From the NCBI RefSeq assembly GCF_918797505.1, contig NC_092795.1, positions 23,237,131-23,301,130 on the forward strand: a stretch of 64,000 nt of DNA, read 5' to 3'. How positions within the stretch are numbered: position 1 is the first letter of the stretch; every line of letters begins with the position of its first letter. The notes under the pieces were generated by a model. The model saw only the letters and a program-made list of their open reading frames with translations. It made no database searches and had not been told where the DNA came from. The translations under genes were made by a program, and so were the position numbers. Shown piece after piece: positions 1 through 10,079 of the stretch. This DNA comes from Bemisia tabaci (lineage: Eukaryota > Arthropoda > Insecta > Hemiptera > Aleyrodidae).

Positions 1-40
1 AGTCTAGACTCTAGATCCAATGTGTTTTTTTTTGTCAGTG
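1..40. repeat. TA-1 MITE, right end only, cut by window edge
   Basis: The first 40 bases match the right terminal inverted repeat of the TA-1 family: an AGTC..GACTCTAGATCCAATGTG block, a T tract and a terminal CAGTG. The rest of the copy lies outside the window. The base pair after CAGTG is CG rather than the TA seen at better preserved copies. Confidence 0.75.
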
Positions 41-164
41 CGTACAATTTGTTAAGTTAAGTGCATGCGAATTAATGATTACTGTTGAGAAATTCATTCA
101 TCACCAAAGTTGCCAACACGACGGTTTTTCTTCCTTTCATCCGTACATCTACACTTCGGTATTT

Positions 165-330
165 CTTAATCCTCGCCCGTCAGTTTACAATTTGCCATTG
201 AATCCCATGGAAAAGGATCGATCATGACGTTGTTCGCAACGAAAACCTTTAGAATCGATTCTTCACCATAGCTTCCAATGGAAGAACGTCGAATATCGAA
301 AGTCGATAATTCACGTTTCTCCATTGCATT
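165..330. repeat. HAT-1 MITE, degenerate copy
   Basis: This stretch shares the internal landmarks of the HAT-1 family in the same order: a CCATTGAATCCCATGG block, AAGGATCGATC, the central TTGTTCGCAACGAA palindrome, AATCGATTCTTCACCATAG and a closing AAGTCGATAATTCACG. The terminal CAGTGG is lost, so the boundaries are approximate and no target duplication is visible. Confidence 0.6.
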
Positions 331-403
331 TATCTACCCTTGTGGGAGACTCACGGTGTGTCCTCGATGCTGCCTCGTGCGTTTTCTTATTGAGAAATAA
401 CAG

Positions 404-565
404 CAGAGGCGGATCCAGCAATTTGGCAACACCGGATTTCTCCATTTAAACCTATGTTAAATAATCGATTCTTCTAGGAGCACCTGGCCCTTCCAAGAAT
501 CGATTCTTTTCCATAGGTTTTAATGGAGAAGAGACAACGTTGCCAATTTGCTGGATCCGCCAATG
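404..565. mobile_element. HAT-3 MITE with 8-bp target duplication
   Basis: The 162-bp element has inverted ends, CAGAGGCGGATCCAGCAA at the left and TTGCTGGATCCGCCAATG at the right. It is flanked by AATAACAG (396-403) and AATGACAG (566-573), a 7-of-8 target duplication typical of the hAT superfamily. Internally it keeps the CCATTTAAACCTATG and AATCGATTCTT blocks of HAT-1 and HAT-2 but has different termini. It has no coding capacity and would depend on a transposase encoded elsewhere. Confidence 0.8.
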
Positions 566-628
566 AATGACAGATATAAAACGATACAAATTGTCGCGTT
601 TTAAACGATGCTATGTACAAATTCAGGT

Positions 629-701
629 ATTACTCTCATTGGCGGGCCGAAATCGCCGCACTGTGTGCGGGCAGAGACGAAACAGTCAGTGAGAGTAATT
701 A
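629..701. repeat. 73-bp mini-palindromic repeat, copy 1
   Basis: The ends ATTACTCTCATTG and CAGTGAGAGTAAT are inverted complements with one mismatch. The body GGCCGAAATCGCCGCACTG and the following GTGTGCGGGCAGAGACG recur almost unchanged at 1693-1765. It may be a very short MITE; no clear target duplication is seen. Confidence 0.65.
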
Positions 702-1131
702 GGCAAGATATTCTGCGGGGAAATTAAGGTTAAAAGTAAGCACTTAGGTCACCAAATGAACTCCAAGTAGTATCAGTATCAGTGCAAGGTTGAGATGCGA
801 AAGTTCTCAGCTCAGGTAGATGCATTGAAATACCTTAAGTATTTACCAATGTATGTATTATTATTGTCTGATAGCTTTATTCGGCTAGCTGCACAAGCTC
901 AACTTCTCTTATATCTAACTAATAATAGTAGAATAATAACATCAAAGTGCAATTTTTGAAGTAACTCAAAATTTTAATAAATACAAGTCCTTGATCAAAG
1001 GATTAATGGGCGTTTAGGTTTTATATCTGATTGACCTTAATTTTCCCACGGAGAAGTGTGGATCCAGCTCTATTTTACCATCCCGTTACTTACAGTATTT
1101 GGTCCACAGTCTTAGCGTTTTGATCTTGTAA
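702..1131. other. Unassigned AT-rich spacer
   Basis: I see no gene, RNA or repeat shared with other parts of the window in this stretch. Confidence 0.5.
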
Positions 1132-1133
1132 TA

Positions 1134-1357
1134 CACTGGGGGAAAAAAAAACACATTGGGTCTAGTGTCCAGACCCTTGAAAACATTGACAAGAAAAAGG
1201 ACTCTTGATTCAATCAGGTTCAAGCTTAAATCAAAAGGAAATCCCCTCAAATTAAGAGGCTTGGTTCTTGATTTAAGCTTAAATGTGATTAAATCAAGAG
1301 TATTTTTTTCTTGTCGATGTTTTTAAGAGTCTGGACTCAATGTGTTTTTTTCCAGTG
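1134..1357. mobile_element. TA-1 MITE, full length
   Basis: The 224-bp foldback element begins CACTGG and ends CCAGTG, with TA on each side (1132-1133 and 1358-1359), as expected for a Tc1/mariner-type insertion. The arms carry the family blocks TCCAGAC, ACATTGACAAGAAAAAGG and GATTCAATCAG in inverted order. There is no open frame; it is a non-autonomous element. Confidence 0.85.
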
Positions 1358-1359
1358 TA

Positions 1360-1657
1360 ATGTTAGGAAATATCATTAGGATTTAGGACACAAACCATAA
1401 AAATAATTAGAAAAGAATAGGACTTTTCTTTTGAAGTGAGTTCGCATATGAGGCACATCGAGACACTCTCCCCGAAGATTTGGCGGCTAAGTCACGTAGG
1501 CCTTCGACACCATCAGTGTCAACACTAACCAAAACAATAATTTAAACAAGATATATTGAAAGTCCGAGTATTTTTTCTTTTGTATCTATGCATAGTAATT
1601 GAATCGGCTCTTGCGGATACTGCTTATTTTAATTTTCCATCATCTTGTAAAAACTGC
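1360..1657. other. Unassigned spacer
   Basis: No supported gene or repeat. A short open frame starting at 1556 runs through the G tract and is not credible as a gene. Confidence 0.5.
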
Positions 1658-1673
1658 GGGGGGGGGGGGGGGG
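1658..1673. repeat. Poly-G tract
   Basis: A run of sixteen G, one of several long G/C homopolymers in the window. Confidence 0.95.
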
Positions 1674-1692
1674 TGTTTTCCTTTAATCGCGT

Positions 1693-1765
1693 TTATTGCT
1701 CTCATTGTCTGGCCGAAATCGCCGCACTGTGTGCGGGCAGAGACGAAACAGTCAGTGAGAGTGAT
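1693..1765. repeat. 73-bp mini-palindromic repeat, copy 2
   Basis: Near-identical second copy of 629-701 in the same orientation, with ends ATTGCTCTCATTG and CAGTGAGAGTGAT. The two copies are about 1.06 kb apart with a TA-1 element between them. Confidence 0.65.
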
Positions 1766-1969
1766 TAAACTTTTATTATTGGGATTAAGAGTGCTCGAAT
1801 GCCAACCTCCAAACCGCAAGGAGTCTTACAAATCGGAAAGCTGTATGTGTAAAAAGTATGAAATTAGCAGTGTTCTCAAGAGCTGTTCAATGGAGCATCT
1901 TCAAATTATTGGATGCATCGGTGAATTATTTTTGAACACGTATGATTCTTTTTTGTTTCCCTCCCACGG

Positions 1970-2000
<31 letters not shown>

Positions 2001-3637
2001 GATTGATTGATTCATGGCTCGTCATACATAACTTCTCGTGTTGCGTTTGGATCCTGACGGACGGACATTGGAGTGCTGTAGTCGTACAGTAAAACAACAA
2101 CTTAGGTCTCGAAACTTTTTTATATCATTTAGCCTTGAGCTTCGTGTAAAATGCCGAAACCCAATTTTTTCTTCCAGTTGAAACAATCGTACTCTCTCCG
2201 AATCTTGGTCCTTCTTTCTTGGAATCTTTTCCTATTAGGAAACACTTCGGTTTTTGAGTAGTTCCGTCTCTCAATAGTCCTATAAGGACAGTTGTCATTT
2301 GATTTTGGAATCGAGGGAATTTTGCGTCAAAAACAACAGTTTGTAGGATGACTGATGACTCTCATCATTCAGTTGTCAAGTTTACAACGTATTGAAACAC
2401 CTATTTAAAGTTATTGCGCCCTTTTATCGATTTAATGTTTTTTATTTCTCCCTTATCAAAGGAGGCACTGCCTCTCTCAGTGCCAAAGCAAGGTAAAGCG
2501 AGTCGCCAGTTTTTGCGCGTTCTAATGTTCAGGAGGTGTTGCTTTTTTGATATTTTCTTTGTCGGTCATTTGGTCGTGCGTGGCGTCTGATCAGCAATTT
2601 TTCTCCTGAAACTTAACTTTTTCGCCCCTATCTTGCCTTCGTTTTTCGTGTCTCTATGTGTCTTGCGACACATCTCTATAGCAATAGATCAGTAACCAAA
2701 ATATTAGGGAAATAAGCTCTTTTCTGTAGCTCCGCTGCATAGATTTTTTGAAAGCCCACTTGAGTTCTGGTGTCGTAGTTTTTTTTTTTTATACCCGGTG
2801 GAGTAGCCAGATATTGTTCAACGGAAGGAGTTCATAATTCAGAATTTCCCATGTGAATGGGAGGGGGAGGGGGGTCCAAGCACTCTCTCGATACCTACCC
2901 CTTCCCCGTACCACAGTTACTACCTTATGTCATTTGAAAGTTCAAGTAGCTATTATGCTGATCTCCTAATCAATACACCGGTTTTATTTTTATCATAGTT
3001 TTCTGCACGAATAATATTTATGCTCTTTCCCCATGATCTGTAATTCAAGGGAATAAATCGTTCAGAAATATTACTATTGATTTTTTAAATGGATCAAATG
3101 TTAATTGAAGCTCCCTATAAAAAAATGAAAGCACATTTTTGCCCGAGCTTTTTCCTTATTATCAAAGCATTCCCCCTCTGACGAAGAAATTAGAATATTT
3201 ACAATACGATGTTCCTTATACATTTAAGACTAAGCATTAACTAAGACCTAAATCTAAGACTATTAAAATATGTTGTTGCCTTCAAGTGCTTGAGTTGTTT
3301 GAACGAGCCCTTTCAGATTATCAATTCGCATATATTTAAATTTCTAACTTAATTTTTGCAAGTAGTCATCGTATTTTAAAACATTTTCGGTTTTTTTCCT
3401 CCCTTATTTTCTTTAAAATCAACATGTTTAAAGTAATTTGTTTAAATAATGAATCTGAGAGAATTTTCCACTTCTCACGCGCACCTTTCCGCATGGAAAC
3501 AGAATAAAAAGCAGGAAAACATGCATTTGATTGACGCGATACAAATATTCATGCCTGACATTACGACGTATTACATCACTATTGACTCATCTTATTTCTG
3601 TGCATGTGGATTACACTTTGCACTTTTGTTGTCGGCC
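1766..3637. other. Long spacer with T tract, no gene
   Basis: About 1.9 kb without a supported gene. It contains a T tract of 27 at 1974-2000, a short T run near 2780 and a purine-rich patch near 2860. I found no segment here that recurs elsewhere in the window. Confidence 0.5.
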
Positions 3638-3813
3638 TCCTATGGTGTAGTGGTTGTAGCGCTAGCTGTATGATCGGGAGGTCCCGGGTTCGATTCCCGG
3701 CCAGGAGACCCGAGTTTGATGGTCTCAAATAATGTTTGCCTTGGACTGGTTGTAGGGACGGAGGGGCGACGGGACGAAAGCGCAAGGATTAGCCCTTGTG
3801 GGCTACTTGAAGT

Positions 3814-3849
<36 letters not shown>
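3638..3849 (+). mobile_element. tRNA-derived SINE with poly-A tail
   Basis: The head matches RNA polymerase III internal promoter boxes: an A box TGGTGTAGTGG near 3652 and a B box GGTTCGATTCC near 3688. The bases CTCCT at the start and AGGAG after the B arm can pair as a remnant acceptor stem, but the anticodon stem is decayed, so this is not a functional tRNA gene. A tRNA-unrelated body of about 110 bp follows and ends in 33 A residues. No target duplication could be fixed. Confidence 0.8.
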
Positions 3850-3850
<1 letters not shown>

Positions 3851-3851
<1 letters not shown>

Positions 3852-3972
3852 AGGAACCATCATCTTTAGCTTTATCATAAAAGCACATTACTGCACTGAG
3901 AAACCAATGGCAAATATGTTGTTTCTAAAATTAGCCAGAAATAGTAATTCCTTATTGCAAAACGTAGTCCAT
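3851..3972. repeat. Foldback family H, partial copy
   Basis: It shares GAGGAACCA at the left, the central AAACCAATGGCA and TTGTTTCTAAAAT blocks, and CCTTATTGCAAAACGTAGTC at the right with the better preserved copy at 28571-28715. It lies directly after the SINE poly-A tail, so the left arm is truncated. Confidence 0.65.
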
Positions 3973-4300
3973 GTATAGGTTATGTAGTAGCAGTAGTAGC
4001 TTATTATTTATTCGAAGGTGCCTTAGCAACTTCCATTATTCACGTCTTAGCAATTTAAATTCTTGAGAATTAAGGCACAATTGAAAGTTGATGCTTAAGT
4101 AACTTGGAAAAAAAATAAAAGTTAAAAGCACTTGAGCATCAACTTGAAGAAAATCTCGAGGGTAAGTGCCTTTTAAAGGAAGGGCGTAGAGGTTAGAGAA
4201 GCTGATTACACATGCCCCAAATAAGAGCCGAGGCGATGAACCTGACTCATCGTTTTGACCCCCATTTGGGACATGCGTAATCGGCGCATGTGCTAGGGTC
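3973..4300. other. Spacer before palindrome
   Basis: No gene. Between about 4205 and 4290, ACACATGCCCCAAAT and ATTTGGGACATGCGTAA form a loose inverted pair, perhaps the decayed edge of the following palindrome. Confidence 0.4.
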
Positions 4301-4533
4301 AAACTCACAGTGTGGAGCTCAGGTTCCACGATCAAATTTAGCCCATCAAAATGAGTCATAGATGTGACTCTTGATTGTTGGCTCAATTAGAGTGATCGGC
4401 TCAATTTGATCCCGGTTTCCAGGATCAAATTGAGCCGATGAATCTAGTTGAGCCAAGAATCAAGAGTCACATCTATGACTCATTTTGATGGGCTCAATTT
4501 GATCGTGGAAACCGGGCTCCACTCTGTGAGTTT
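4301..4533. repeat. 233-bp foldback element
   Basis: The left arm starts AAACTCACAGTGTGGAGC and the right arm ends GCTCCACTCTGTGAGTTT. Inner blocks such as ATGAGTCATAGATGTGACTC recur inverted. Arms of roughly 110 bp meet near 4420 with almost no loop. No coding content. Confidence 0.75.
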
Positions 4534-4543
4534 AACCCGAGCC

Positions 4544-4992
4544 TAAGGTGATTCGTCAAGCTCAAATGACGTGGTCGAAGTGGAGTGCGATATATCGCAT
4601 CGATTAGGTCAAAAATCTCGGTAGATTTTTAATTTTTAGCAAAAAAAAAGAACGATAGCCCCTGCGCATGAGCCCAAAGAATCATTCTAAACCCAAAAAT
4701 CAGCAAAATTCAGAGAAATGAAAGCAGAATAGTGTTTGGAAAAAAAACCTCGCATTCGATACAGAAATTGATGGCTGAATCGAATGCGAGGTTTTTTTCC
4801 AAACACTATTCTGCTTTCCATTCTCGGAACTTCGTTGATTTTTGGGTTTAGAATGATTCTTTAGGCTCATGCGTAGGGGCTATCGTCCTTTTTTCGCTAA
4901 AAATTCAAAATCGACCGAGACTTTTGACCTAATCGATGCGATATATCGCATGCCAGTTCGACCACGTCACTTGAGCTTGACGAATCACCTTA
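4544..4992. repeat. 449-bp long-arm palindrome
   Basis: The ends TAAGGTGATTCGTCAAGC and GCTTGACGAATCACCTTA are perfect inverted complements, and the arms (about 200 bp each) remain alignable to the centre near 4765, where CCTCGCATTCGAT meets ATCGAATGCGAGG. It includes GCGATATATCGCATCG near each end. A similar organisation is seen at 44256-44702. A 95-codon frame at 4869 lies in the arm and is rejected as a gene. Confidence 0.8.
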
Positions 4993-5069
4993 AAGAGGTC
5001 TCGAAAGTTCCGCATAAGCCGCGACGTGCATTTCACGGCCGTGACGCACAACGACGACGACCGCCGTCA

Positions 5070-5660
5070 GTTCCGGTCATAGTGCCTCACTTACGGTCCG
5101 ACGTCCGACGAACGGGTGGACACCCGCTGGGCGCTCCGTCGACTGCTCTACCGTGATGACAGTGCCTCCGTATCAGCTTCACTTTCAGGCCGGGGCCTCT
5201 AGCCTCGGTCTGGAAGTAAAGTTGAGTCGGAGGCTCTGTCGTCCGACCGAGCACTCGACGAAGCGCCCGGCGCGCGGTCGTCCGCCCGGTCGTCGAATGT
5301 CGACGTCGACGTCCCAAGAGCGGGTGGACACCCGTCGGGCGCTCCGTCGACTGCTCTACCGTGATGACAGTGCCTCCGTATCAGCCTCACTCTCAGGCTG
5401 ATGCCTTGAGCCTCGGTCTGAAAGTGAAGTTGAGTTGGAGGCCCTGTCGTCCGACCGAGCACTCTACGAAGCGCCCGGCGCGCGGTCGTCCGCCCGGTCG
5501 GCGGATGTCGTGTACCGTCTGGAGGCACTAGAGGAGCGATCTGCAGACACCGCCCCGGCCGCACGTCTGCCCCGGTGGATGGTTGCGGGCACCGTGGAGG
5601 TGCCCTTTGTACCCTTGGTCGGTGACCTTGGGATTGGCTCCCGATGCCCAGCCTGGGGCA
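5070..5660 (+). pseudogene. GC-rich tandem repeat with decayed coding character
   Basis: A unit of about 208 bp is present twice (for example GGGTGGACACCCG at 5114 and 5322, then CGTCCGACCGAGCAC near 5240 and 5448). Read forward, one frame of each unit gives related peptide stretches (WALRRLLYRDDSASVSASLS, then RRALRRLLYRDDSASVSASL; SSDRALDEAPGARSSAR, then SSDRALYEAPGARSSAR), interrupted by stops and frame changes. The patch is far richer in G+C than its surroundings. I do not recognise the protein. It may be a fossil of a gene or retroelement ORF, or a GC-rich satellite that happens to be open. Confidence 0.4.
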
Positions 5661-5669
5661 TTGTTACCA

Positions 5670-5870
5670 TTCTCTTCTTTCTCTCTTTTTTTCTTTCTTC
5701 TTTCCTTCCTCTCCTTCCTCTCCTTCCTCTCCTTCCTCTCCTTCCTCTCCTTCCTCTCCTTCCTCTCCTTCCACTCCTTCCTCTCCTTCCCCTCCTTCCT
5801 CTCCTACCTCTCCTTCTTTCCTTTCCTTTCTCTTCTCATCTTCTCTTTTTTCCTTCCTTTTTTTCTTACT
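5670..5870. repeat. Pyrimidine minisatellite
   Basis: A run of CCTTCCTCT-type units flanked by T- and C-rich sequence on the + strand. The open frames here encode low-complexity peptides and are not genes. Confidence 0.9.
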
Positions 5871-5945
5871 GTGATCGACTGATCGACTGCTTGCTTGATT
5901 GATTGATTGATTGACTGACTGATTGACCGATTAACTGATTTGGTA
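5871..5945. repeat. GATT/GACT simple repeat
   Basis: Repeats of GATTGATT, GACTGACT and GATCGACT follow directly after the pyrimidine minisatellite. Confidence 0.85.
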
Positions 5946-6091
5946 AGGTGAGCTTCATGAGCTTAGGGGTCTGCTGGAGAATGAGTGTTTTATTCCTCGC
6001 CTTCACTCACTCCTGATCATATTCCTCTCCAATCCTTGTTTTTTGAGAAAGCAAGGATCAGAGAGAAAGTGGAGAAAACGTTTCTCTTTTC

Positions 6092-6485
6092 TCCACTTTC
6101 TTCTTTAGAGTAAGTATCTAATTTTCTATTAGTTTTTACGTGTTTCTAACCATGATTTTCTTCTCTTCTCTTCTTTTTCCTGTCTAATTAATCCACTTTC
6201 TTCCGTAGTTTAAGTATCTAATTTTTTCTTAGTTTTTAAGCGTTTCTAACCATAATGTTCTTCTCTTCTTTTCCCTGTCTAATTAAAATCCACTTTCTTC
6301 CGTAGTTTCAGTATTTAATTTTCTCCTTAGTTTTTAAGTGTTTCTACCCATAATTTTCTTTTCTTCTTTTTCTTGTCTAATTAATCCGCACTTTCTTCCG
6401 TAGTTTGAGTATCTAATTTTCTATTTAGTTCTTAAGTTCTTCTACCTATCATTTTCTATTCTTCTTTTTCGTGTCTTATTAATCA
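6092..6485. repeat. Four-unit minisatellite, ~105-bp period
   Basis: Blocks beginning CCACTTTCTTC and continuing through AAGTATCTAATTTT, TTAGTTTTTA and TTCTTCTCTTC repeat four times with moderate divergence. No gene is present. Confidence 0.85.
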
Positions 6486-7670
6486 ATTCATTCATCCTTT
6501 CCTCATAGTATTGAATAAAGTAGCCTAGCGTAACTCATTAGTAACTGTTTTAGAATTCTGTGCCGTTCCGAATCCCTCAGTCTTTTCCCTCATTTCAGGA
6601 CCCATTTGCAATATTCACTCAACTCGATCGAAAAGCCGTATTCTTTGTTTCTTGTGGTTACCTAGACAGTAGCAGTAACAACGACAGTAGCAGTTGGAGA
6701 GGAATAAGTAATAGCAGCCAGCAGAAGACGAAGGAGAACCAGCAGAGGAATCAATAAAACTGCAGTAAGTAATAGCAGTTTCAGAGGAACAACAAAAAAT
6801 TATCGGCACAAATGGCTCAATCCATGCTAAAGAGAGGCAGCAAAATAAAGATCAGAAAAATAAGCTGAAGAAAAAGAAGGACGAGTAGAAGAAGGAGCAG
6901 GAGTAGAAGCTGAAAAGGAGTTGAAAAAAGTAACAGCGAAAGCAGTAATAGCAACCTCAGAAAAAAATAGAAACATCACTAACATGGGAGGATCTAAACC
7001 AGGCTGAAAGAAAGGAAACAGCATCAGCTTGAACTTGAACGCTGATGTGTGCCTCAGTTGCATTAATTCAATATGTGCAACAATCTATAGATCTCCGAAA
7101 TATTTTCCAGAAGTTCATGCAAGCAGTGTTGTACATTGAAAAAAGAAAATCGGATTTTTTTAAGCCAAAAGAAAAAAAAAACATTCTCACTGCAGTTATC
7201 TTCATTCCGAGGAAAATCCTCGTTAAATCAAGAATGTGACTTCTGTCATCGGATGTTTACTGGTTGTGATGAAACATTTTTCATCTGGCAACCAGATATA
7301 TTTCATCGCAAAATGGAAAAATTCGCTGTCACAACCAAAACTTGACTCAGCTTAGTAATTCGTTTCCTCAACACAACTAATATTTTTCTCAGTGTAATGA
7401 AGCACTGTCAAGTAAACTGTTGTCTTCGTTGTAAGTAATGCACGAGTCTCTTAGTATGTAAGCAAAATGTGAGTTGGTTAAAAGGTTGGAAATGGAGCCA
7501 ACGTGTGTTACAATTCAGTAAATTGAAAATCGCAGCACAGATGGAATCAGCTCATACGAGCACAATTTTCCCTCAAAGAGATATGCTGTTTGGTGCAACA
7601 TTAGTTACGACCATTCAGGACGGCATACAGACGCGTTGCGGGTCTAATTGGATCCATATAAGTTTGTAAA
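6486..7670. other. Spacer with degenerate AG-rich stretch
   Basis: From about 6660 to 6990 the strand is a degenerate series of AGCAGTA, GGAGAAC and similar short units. The remainder has no repeat or gene I can support. Confidence 0.5.
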
Positions 7671-7672
7671 TA

Positions 7673-7909
7673 CACTGGAAAAAAACACATTGGATCTAGA
7701 GTCCAGACTCTTAAAACATCGACAAGAGAAAGTAGTCTTGATTCAATCAGAATCTAGCTGTAATCAAGAAGCAAGCCTCTGAATTTAAGCGGATTTCGTT
7801 TTGAATTAAGTAAAAATCCGATTGAATCAAGAGTATTTTTTCTTGTCAATGTTTTCAAGAGTCTGGACTCTGGATACAATGTGCCCCCCCCCCCCCCCCC
7901 CCCCCGGTG
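7673..7909. mobile_element. TA-1 MITE with poly-C in place of poly-T
   Basis: The 237-bp copy begins CACTGGAAAAAAACACATTG and ends in CCGGTG, flanked by TA at 7671-7672 and 7910-7911. In other family members the right terminal repeat has a T tract after CAATGTG; here it is a run of 22 C (7884-7905). Confidence 0.85.
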
Positions 7910-7911
7910 TA

Positions 7912-8370
7912 TTCTAGATCCGAGCAAAGTTCGTCATCCAATTGAGTGAAAACATGGATGAAGCTGCTATTCAAACAATCGAGAATTTGCACACGAAACT
8001 TTTTAATGCTTCTTCTGAGAGTGCTTAGTGAGCTGAGTTCTCAGTATTTATCCCAGTTTTTTTCTGAAATGGGAAATTGGTGAAAAATTGATTTAAAAGT
8101 GAGAAAATGTGCCACCTTGCAACGTCACCTGGGGGCATTTTCCTTTTCAACACATATATTTTAGCAGATTAGGTTATTTTGTCAAATTTCTTCCAATAAT
8201 TGTTCAGTTTAGAAACCAAGTATATCTTCGTGCTCGTTTTTTTAGCAGTTTCATTTTAAACATGGAAATTACAAAAATTCGGACGCTTGCAAATTCTGCA
8301 TCAAATCTTGCGCCCCTTTTTTCTCTCTCTCCTAAGAAGATTTAAAACAAGTCGTTTTGTTAATGGTCAT
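7912..8370. other. Unassigned spacer
   Basis: No gene, RNA or shared repeat seen. Confidence 0.5.
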
Positions 8371-9010
8371 CAGGGCTGCCGATTCCTGAGTAACTCTCAT
8401 TGCGAGTGATTTGAGCATCAGTGAGTCAAACGTGAGTAGAATGAGTAATTCACGGGTAATCTGACAATTTGGGAGTAAATTTCTATTAGTGTCTCGAAAA
8501 GAATTGAATAGATCAATGAAATGAAGAATGATTTTAATTAGCTCATGTTTAGCAAGATTTGTATGAGTAGTAATCGAGTAAAATCATGAACGGTGAGTAA
8601 AGAGTGATTATAATTGAGAATGATGAGTAAAGAGTGCGTATAATAAAGAAACGATGAGTCTCTAGTGAGTAAAATCGAGAAGCACAGATTAAGTGAAATT
8701 GACGACGGTGAGTAAACAGTGAACAAAATCGAGAAACGATGAGTAAAGAGTAAGTCGAGAACAGTGAGTAAATGTGAATAAAATCGAGAAATGATGAGTA
8801 AAGAGTAAATTGAGAACACTGAGTAAAAGTGAATTAAATTGAGAAACAATGAGTAATGAATAAGTCGAGAATAGTGAGTAAAGTTGAATAAAATTGAGAA
8901 ACGAAGAGTAAAAAAGTAAGCAGAGAACAGTAAGTAAAATTTGTGAGTAAAATTGAGAACAGTGGGTAACAAGCAAGAAAAATTGAGAACTGTAAGTGTC
9001 GGCAGCCCTG
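8371..9010. mobile_element. 640-bp hAT-like element filled with a minisatellite
   Basis: The ends CAGGGCTGCCGA (8371) and TCGGCAGCCCTG (9010) are perfect 12-bp inverted repeats of hAT style. The flanks ATGGTCAT and GTAATGAT match at only 4 of 8 positions, so the target duplication is uncertain. Most of the interior is a degenerate tandem series of GAGTAAAATTGAGAA and AACAGTGAGTAAA. The minus-strand frames of up to 144 codons are low-complexity by-products. Confidence 0.7.
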
Positions 9011-10079
9011 GTAATGATGAGCAGTCCAGGGTAAATAGTTCTTAAAGTCATTAAATCTGGACAAGCTAGGGGAGTTTACGCCTAACGTGGAAAAGTCAGA
9101 GATTTTTGTTGAGGAACCTTGAATTATTCTTTCAGTCGATAATTAATTTCTGTCATTATTTTGTCGCCTTCCACCCGAACTTCTTGAATTTTCGATTTTT
9201 CGATTTTTTCAAATGTCGAGAAATCTCGCGCTAATTTTTGTGTGTTTAAAGCATATTCACAAGAAATTGTGCCAAAATCTCATTGACAAGTCGTGGAAAA
9301 ATCAGGAAATTTCATGTTCCAAAATTCTGAAAAGTCCTTGACCCAGATATGACGAATTCGAGTTCGTCATTGAAGGAAAACGTCACACTCCATTGACTGA
9401 TCTAAAGCCAAACGATGAATTTGCATGGATGCAATTCCCAACTATATTGGGGTGTTTTTTTGTTCATTAATGGTGCTTTATAACGTGCACAAAAACAATG
9501 CAAATGGTACTTTTTTTAGGACGCCAAGAAACCAAATCAACTGGAACCTAAATAGTACCTAATTGAAGAAATATTGCATCCCCTACAGAACGAGACGTTA
9601 TTACAAAGGAAGAATCCATGCCGTTATGGTTATTTATTGTATTTTTTAGTTTCTTGATCATCCAGAGGAAAAATGGCACCTGATTATATTTTTTATTTCA
9701 ATATACCCTTTGGTTATCATAATCATAATCATAATCATAATCATTTTCATCCCCAATTTTATTTTTACGATTTTTCTTCATCTTATTCTTGTTTGATTGT
9801 TACAAATTACGTTGTAATATGTATTGTAAACACCTTATTTGGGCAGAATTTAAGCAAGCTAAGCACGTAAATGTATGATTCGCTTCCTGGCGAACCCTAC
9901 AATTTTCTGAAAAAATTAGTCACTATCCAAGTATAACTATTTCGTGGCTAATCTTTTAGTGCGCAGTGCGGTCGTGAGTGCTTTCAGCTTGGCGTCGGGC
10001 AATTGGATAACGCTTTCCTGGTACGTACCTCATGATTTTTTCATTCTTGTATTTTTTCCTTCATTGAGCCCCTTCAATG
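9011..10079. other. Spacer with CATAAT microsatellite
   Basis: A short ATAATC microsatellite lies at 9716-9745. The remainder has no repeat shared within the window and no gene. Confidence 0.5.

Noticed and set aside
3638..3715. Functional tRNA gene
   Set aside because: A and B boxes are good, but the anticodon stem does not pair, and a SINE body with a long A tail follows.
5435..5902. 155-codon forward frame ending in poly-Leu
   Set aside because: The C-terminal half translates the pyrimidine minisatellite. Only the upstream GC-rich part is of interest, and it is listed as a possible fossil.
8538..9064. Three overlapping minus-strand frames of 76-144 codons
   Set aside because: They are translations of one minisatellite in three frames, a typical artefact.
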